NCBI GenBank assembly: GCA_946479075.1
Contig: CAMLDT010000149.1
Coordinates: forward strand, 1-8,835
Direction: 5' to 3'
Length of the DNA stretch: 8,835 nt
DNA from: an uncultured Polaromonas sp.
GTDB lineage: Bacteria; Pseudomonadota; Gammaproteobacteria; Burkholderiales; Burkholderiaceae
The notes beneath the pieces are model-generated. The model was not told the origin of the DNA. It saw only the letters and a list, made by a program, of their open reading frames with translations, and made no database searches. Position 1 is the first letter of the stretch, and the number at the start of each line of letters is the position of its first letter. Below are positions 5,626 through 8,835 of the stretch, piece by piece. The position numbers were made by a program, and so were the translations under genes.

Positions 5626-6737
5626 TTAACAGATGGCCAGAGCCATTTCCAGACCGGACAGGAAGCCGTCTTCCACGCGGTGGCCGGTACACCAGTCCCC
5701 GCAGGCGCCGATCCGGGACCTGGCGTCCCACAGAAAGGGTTTGCCCAGCACTTCGGTGGTCTGGGCGTAACGCCAGCGGTGCACCACCGCGTGCGGCGGC
5801 ATGGCACGGATGCCGGTGACCTCGGTGAAGGCCTTGAGCAGCTTGGCCTTGACGCGTTCGTCGTCGTCCTCCAGATGGCGTGCGGACCAGTCGCGACTGG
5901 CCTGGACCGTCCAGCGCTCGATCGCGCTGCGGCCGGGCTTGGACGACTCGCGTGCCAGCCAGGCAATGCGGTGGTGGGTGCTGCGCGCGGCATTCCACTG
6001 CGGGCCCAGGTGCGGCAGGGTCGGTTGCAGGGCCTGCGGAAAGGCCAGCATCAGCGTCCAGCAGGGAGCGATGCTCACGCCGGCCAGCGCGGGCATCAGG
6101 GCCTTGCCCTGCTGCGAACTCAGCAGCAAGGCATGCGCCTGGGGCGCGGGCAGGGCCAGGATCACGGCGTCAAAGCCGGAATACACCAGGCTGCGCGCGC
6201 CGGGGCCTTCGGTCTGCAGTTGCCAGCGATCAGGATGCAGCTTGTCTGCTTCCATGCGGATCACCTGGGTTTCCAGCACCAGCGCGTCGGCCGCAGCCAG
6301 CGGGAGCGACCATTGCCGGGGCAAGGCACTCATGCCGGGGGAGGGGACCCAGTGTGACTCCTTGGGCGGCAGGGCAGAGGCCACCACGCGGCCGGCTTCA
6401 TCCAGAATGCGCACGGTGTTGGCGCTCCAGGGGCGCACCAGACCAGAACTGGTGGCCAGTGCTTTTTCAAAACGTGCGTCGCGCACGGTGAAGTACTGCG
6501 TGCCATGGTCAAAATCGCCGAACTCGGAATGGCGCGTGGCCATGCGGCCGCCAGCGCCGCGGCTTTTCTCGAACACCGTCACGCGGTGCCCGCCTGCATC
6601 AGGGTGCGCGCACAACTGATGCCGGCGATACCGGCGCCGACCACGGCATAGTGCCGGGGCGCCATTGCAGGCGTTCGCACACCAGCGGTGGCCGCAGTTC
6701 TGGATGATTTTCTGGCGGGTTTTGTTTTTGCTGTCAT
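5626..6737 (-). pseudogene. renalase-like FAD-dependent oxidoreductase, disrupted by a one-base frameshift
   Basis: This is an FAD/NAD(P)-binding amine-oxidase-fold oxidoreductase (COG3380/renalase-like). Related bacterial enzymes oxidise aberrant NAD(P)H isomers, and the substrate here is unknown. From ATG 6737 the frame encodes a basic leader and the dinucleotide motif HYAVVGAGIAGISCARTLMQ (29-48). It then hits a TGA at 6581-6579, seven nt after the last good codon. The rest of the protein continues in another frame from codon 6588-6586: HRVTVFEKSRGAGGRMATR, FGDFDHGTQYFTVRDARF, and the C-terminal GACGDWCTGHRVEDGFLSG that closes the FAD site. One C missing (minus strand) near 6588-6590 explains it, and restoring it gives about 370 residues with no other lesion. 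The gene starts 9 nt after the LysR regulator gene, so the two are probably co-transcribed. A long frame opening at 6813 is not the true N-terminus, because it lacks the glycine motif. Recent inactivation and sequencing error are both possible. Confidence 0.85.
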
Positions 6738-6746
6738 GGCAGCACT

Positions 6747-7736
6747 CTACACGCTGTGGTGACGCTCCAGCAATGCCAGCTGGGTCTGAGGGCTCGCCAA
6801 CTGCGTCAGCCACCAGCTCAGGGCCCGCCCGGGCGCGACGGACGCCGCGGGTTCAGCTGCAGCTTTGCCGGATTTTTTGACGGCGCCATGGGTGCTGGCG
6901 CGCCACGCGTAACTCATGGCCACCGGACTGCGCGGCCGGTCCACGGTTTTGACCACGAGACGCCCGGCGGCGATATAGGGCCGGGCCAGGCATTCCGGCA
7001 AAAAGCCGCAACCCATGCCGCGCAGCTGCGCCTCCAGCTTGTGCTGCATGGTCGGCACGGTCAGCACGTCCTGGCCACCCAGCAAACCGACGCTGAGGCC
7101 GTCGCCCCGCAAGGTGGTGTCCGCCACGGCGACGGCCCGGTGCCGTTGCAGCAATTCGTCGCTGATGCTGCCTTCAACGGCGGCCAGCGGATGGTGCGGC
7201 GCCACGGCGTACACAAAGGCCAGCTGACCCATGGGCCGGTTCAGGATGCCGCGCGACTGCGTGACCTCCACCACGCAGCCGATGGCCAGATCGGCCTGGC
7301 CGGCCACCAGCGTTTCCCAGGTGCCTGACAGTGTTTCGGAGCGGATGCGCAGCCGGGTCGGCGGGCTCAAGGCGTAAAAGGCTTCGCAGAGTTCAAGCAG
7401 CGTGGTGCTGGAAACCACCCCGTCGGCAGTGATCGTCAGTTGTGGCTCCCACCCGGTGGCGACGCGGCGCACGCGGTGCGCCACGGCATCAAGCTCCGCC
7501 AGCAGGCGTTTGCCTTCGCGCAGCAGTTCGTGCCCGGCCTCGGTCAGCCGGGCCTGGCGCGAGGAGCGGTCGAACAGCAACACGTCGAGGGCGTCCTCCA
7601 TCTGCCGCACGCGGTAGGTCAGGGCGCTGGGCACCACGCCGAGTTCACGCGCTGCGGCGGCCAGGCTGCCGGTGCGGTGCACGGCCTCAATCAGGCCGAG
7701 GGCCTCGGGGGTCAAAACATCGCGGACGCTGGACAT
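6747..7736 (-). CDS. LysR-type transcriptional regulator, YhaJ-like
   Basis: DNA-binding LysR-family activator/repressor, 329 residues. The winged helix-turn-helix is at about 8-66 (TPEALGLIEAVHRTGSLAAA, ELGVVPSALTYRVRQMEDAL, LLFDRSSRQARLTEAG). The periplasmic-binding-like effector domain runs from about 98 (QLTITADG) to 280, with LSGTWETLVAGQADLAIG, AVAPHHPLA, AVADTTLR and GMGCGFLPECLARPYIAAGR. These segments resemble remembered E. coli YhaJ (for example the VPSAL helix, LAGAWE, VADTAR and IAEGRL), a regulator responsive to aromatic/quinone-type compounds. Residues about 284-303 (HGAVKKSGKAAAEPAASVAP) form a Lys/Ala/Pro-rich segment before the last helix, which looks like an added linker. 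ATG 7736 has no strong Shine-Dalgarno sequence. It diverges from the pirin gene across a spacer with a LysR-type box, so it probably controls pirin and itself. The frameshifted oxidoreductase follows after 9 nt. Confidence 0.9.
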   Translation of the reverse strand: MSSVRDVLTPEALGLIEAVHRTGSLAAAARELGVVPSALTYRVRQMEDALDVLLFDRSSRQARLTEAGHELLREGKRLLAELDAVAHRVRRVATGWEPQLTITADGVVSSTTLLELCEAFYALSPPTRLRIRSETLSGTWETLVAGQADLAIGCVVEVTQSRGILNRPMGQLAFVYAVAPHHPLAAVEGSISDELLQRHRAVAVADTTLRGDGLSVGLLGGQDVLTVPTMQHKLEAQLRGMGCGFLPECLARPYIAAGRLVVKTVDRPRSPVAMSYAWRASTHGAVKKSGKAAAEPAASVAPGRALSWWLTQLASPQTQLALLERHHSV

Positions 7737-7749
7737 GGCTTGGTTGTTG

Positions 7750-7766
7750 ATTCAAATAATTTGAAT
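7750..7766. promoter_or_regulatory. LysR-type operator palindrome in the divergent spacer
   Basis: ATTCAAATAATTTGAAT is a perfect inverted repeat (8 bp arms, one central base). It contains the LysR consensus T-N11-A as TCAAATAATTTGA with symmetric ends. It lies 13 bp from the regulator start and about 90 bp upstream of the pirin start. A further TCAAAT half-site occurs at 7774-7779, about two helical turns (22 bp) from the first, which fits the usual two-site binding of LysR tetramers. That the adjacent regulator binds here is inferred from position. Confidence 0.7.
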
Positions 7767-7856
7767 GATGCCATCAAATCACGACAATTATCAAAGGCCG
7801 CGGCACGCCTACATTGGAGTCACTGGAATCAACAACAGACAACAAAGGACTGCACC

Positions 7857-8558
7857 ATGCTCACACTCAGAAAATCAGCCGAACGTGGTTATGCCGACCA
7901 CGGCTGGCTGAAGTCTTACCACTCGTTTTCTTTTGCCGGTTATTACGACCCGGCCCACATGGGCTTTGGCAATCTGCGCGTGATCAACGAAGACCGGATT
8001 GAGCCGGGCACCGGTTTTGGCACCCACGGCCACCGCGACATGGAGATCATCAGTTACGTCCTCAGTGGCGCCATCGGCCACAAGGACAGCATCGGCAACG
8101 GCGCTTCGATCCCGCCGGGGGACGTACAGCGCATGAGCGCCGGCCGCGGCATCCAGCACAGCGAGTTCAATCATGCGGCCGATGCCACCACCCATTTTTT
8201 GCAGATCTGGATCGAGCCCAATGTCACGGGCATTGCGCCTGGCTACGAGCAGAAAACTTTTGACGCCGCTGAAAAACGCGGCGCATTGCGGCTGGTGGCC
8301 TCCAACGATGGTGCCCAGGGCTCGGTGACCATCCACGCCGACGCCAGGCTGTACGCCGGTCTGTTTGACGGTGACGAGCAGGCAGAACTTGCGCTCGATC
8401 CGCAGCGCAAGGCCTATGTGCAACTGGTGCGCGGCGAACTGCAGGTCAACGGCCAGACACTGGCGGCTGGCGATGCAGCCAAGCTGGAGGGCGAGGACCG
8501 CCTGCAGCTGTCTGGCGGCAAGGATGCGGAGGTGCTGGTGTTCGATCTGGCACCATAA
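7857..8558 (+). CDS. pirin-family bicupin (YhhW/YhaK-like)
   Basis: Cytoplasmic bicupin of the pirin family, 233 residues, as expected. Some members (E. coli YhhW, human pirin) have quercetin 2,3-dioxygenase activity, and others are thought to be redox-sensitive, so the substrate here is not known. The N-terminal cupin carries a full metal site: His57 and His59 in GFGTHGHRDMEIISYVLSG, and His101 and Glu103 in MSAGRGIQHSEFNH. These are the same positions I recall for YhhW. DPAHMGFGNLRVINEDRI is also typical. The second cupin (about 135-233) lacks obvious metal ligands, as usual. The start is decided by AAAGGA at 7844-7849, 7 nt before ATG 7857. The frame stays open upstream, but that would run through the operator and into lysR. 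It is divergent from the LysR gene. DoxX follows 109 nt downstream on the same strand. Confidence 0.92.
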   Translation: MLTLRKSAERGYADHGWLKSYHSFSFAGYYDPAHMGFGNLRVINEDRIEPGTGFGTHGHRDMEIISYVLSGAIGHKDSIGNGASIPPGDVQRMSAGRGIQHSEFNHAADATTHFLQIWIEPNVTGIAPGYEQKTFDAAEKRGALRLVASNDGAQGSVTIHADARLYAGLFDGDEQAELALDPQRKAYVQLVRGELQVNGQTLAAGDAAKLEGEDRLQLSGGKDAEVLVFDLAP

Positions 8559-8559
8559 C

Positions 8560-8580
8560 AAGTTCAGGCGCCAGGAACTT
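8560..8580 (+). other. hairpin between pirin and doxX
   Basis: AAGTTC (8560-8565) and GAACTT (8575-8580) are a perfect inverted repeat flanking AGGCGCCAG, which itself contains GGCGCC. It starts one base after the pirin stop. No U-run follows, so it is a poor intrinsic terminator. It could be an mRNA stabiliser, a weak attenuator or an operator. Confidence 0.35.
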
Positions 8581-8642
8581 TCCTCACCGCGGCGCACACT
8601 GACTTGCGCGCCTCGGCGCTTCGGTTCATCATTTTTCTTTTT

Positions 8643-8660
8643 TATAACTTTTCAAAGAGG
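8643..8660 (+). promoter_or_regulatory. possible -10 element and ribosome-binding site of doxX
   Basis: TATAAC at 8643-8648 sits in a T-rich tract and resembles a -10 box, but I see no matching -35 at the usual spacing. AGAGG at 8656-8660 is a good Shine-Dalgarno sequence, 7 nt before ATG 8668. The ribosome site is convincing and the promoter is only a possibility. If used, it would give a leader of about 13-15 nt. Confidence 0.4.
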
Positions 8661-8667
8661 GCTCACC

Positions 8668-8835
8668 ATGCTTAACTCACTGCAAAACCCGTTTTCCCTG
8701 CTTGGCCGCGCACTGATTGCGCTCCTGTTCATTCCAGCAGGCTTCGGAAAAATCGCCGGCTTTGCGGGCACGGCGAGCTACATCGCCTCCAAAGGCGTTC
8801 CGCTGCCCGAAGTGGCAGCCGCGATTGCCATTGCC
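8668..8835 (+). CDS. DoxX-family membrane protein, truncated by the right edge
   Basis: The first 56 residues of a DoxX-like (YqjF/YphA-type) small integral membrane protein, usually about 130-150 residues with four membrane helices. Visible are a first helix LLGRALIALLFIPAGFGKIA (11-30), with the family-typical R and the FxxxGxxKI pattern, then GFAGTASYIASKGVPLPEV (31-49) and the start of the second helix (AAAIAIA). AGAGG 7 nt upstream supports ATG 8668. DoxX proteins have been linked to thiol and electrophile stress and to redox of the membrane, but no activity can be read here. Position after pirin and beside a YhaJ-like regulator recalls E. coli, where YhaJ controls the DoxX gene yqjF. 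Confidence 0.85.
   Translation, partial: MLNSLQNPFSLLGRALIALLFIPAGFGKIAGFAGTASYIASKGVPLPEVAAAIAIA

Noticed and set aside
6579..6600. Programmed ribosomal frameshifting in the oxidoreductase gene
   Set aside because: No slippery X-XXY-YYZ heptamer and no obvious stimulatory pseudoknot are visible at the junction. A one-base deletion or sequencing error is simpler.
6738..6813. A start at 6813 for the oxidoreductase
   Set aside because: The resulting N-terminus (for example HRWCANACNGAPALCRGRRR) is unlike the family. The true glycine motif is in the neighbouring frame, starting from ATG 6737.
7440..7856. A long N-terminal extension of the pirin protein
   Set aside because: It would be antisense to lysR and run through the operator. 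AAAGGA 7 nt before ATG 7857 and the family length fix the start at 7857.

Overview
The window is a GC-rich stretch of chromosome that looks like Burkholderiales, most probably family Comamonadaceae (Polaromonas/Rhodoferax/Variovorax-like). This rests on the style of the proteins, GTG/TTG start codons, and short palindromic repeats of the kind I remember from that family. It is an inference from sequence, not a database result. I see no transposase, phage gene, CRISPR array, tRNA or rRNA.

Layout, left to right. (1) The left edge cuts a minus-strand egtD, histidine trimethylation for ergothioneine. Divergent from it are two plus-strand genes for exported proteins: a TlpA/ResA-like thioredoxin-fold protein with WCEPC, and a transglutaminase-like protein with a textbook RRTFLK twin-arginine signal. 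The second ends at a strong, apparently bidirectional terminator (2655-2685). (2) A minus-strand RNA-modification cluster follows, transcribed gluQ > trmB > RluA-family pseudouridine synthase: queuosine glutamylation of tRNA-Asp, m7G46 of tRNA, and pseudouridine. gluQ and trmB overlap by 8 nt. Three unrelated interspersed repeat families lie in or beside this cluster. One sits in frame inside gluQ, one family has two copies that run into the 5' ends of gluQ and the pseudouridine synthase gene, and one REP-like copy lies upstream of gluQ. (3) A minus-strand pair follows: a YhaJ-like LysR regulator and, 9 nt downstream, a renalase-like FAD oxidoreductase broken by a one-base frameshift just after its dinucleotide-binding motif. 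(4) Divergent from the regulator are a pirin-family bicupin with its full metal site and the start of a DoxX membrane protein, which runs off the right edge. The regulator/pirin spacer carries a perfect 17-bp palindrome containing a T-N11-A LysR box.

Most of the content is ordinary housekeeping and redox biology. The regulator/pirin/DoxX group resembles the E. coli yhaJ-yhaK-yqjF neighbourhood and suggests a quinone or aromatic-electrophile response module. I did not find evidence for a wholly new system. The most notable signals are the coding capture of palindromic repeats (in-frame insert in gluQ, gluQ start codon inside a repeat) and the clean frameshift in the oxidoreductase gene.
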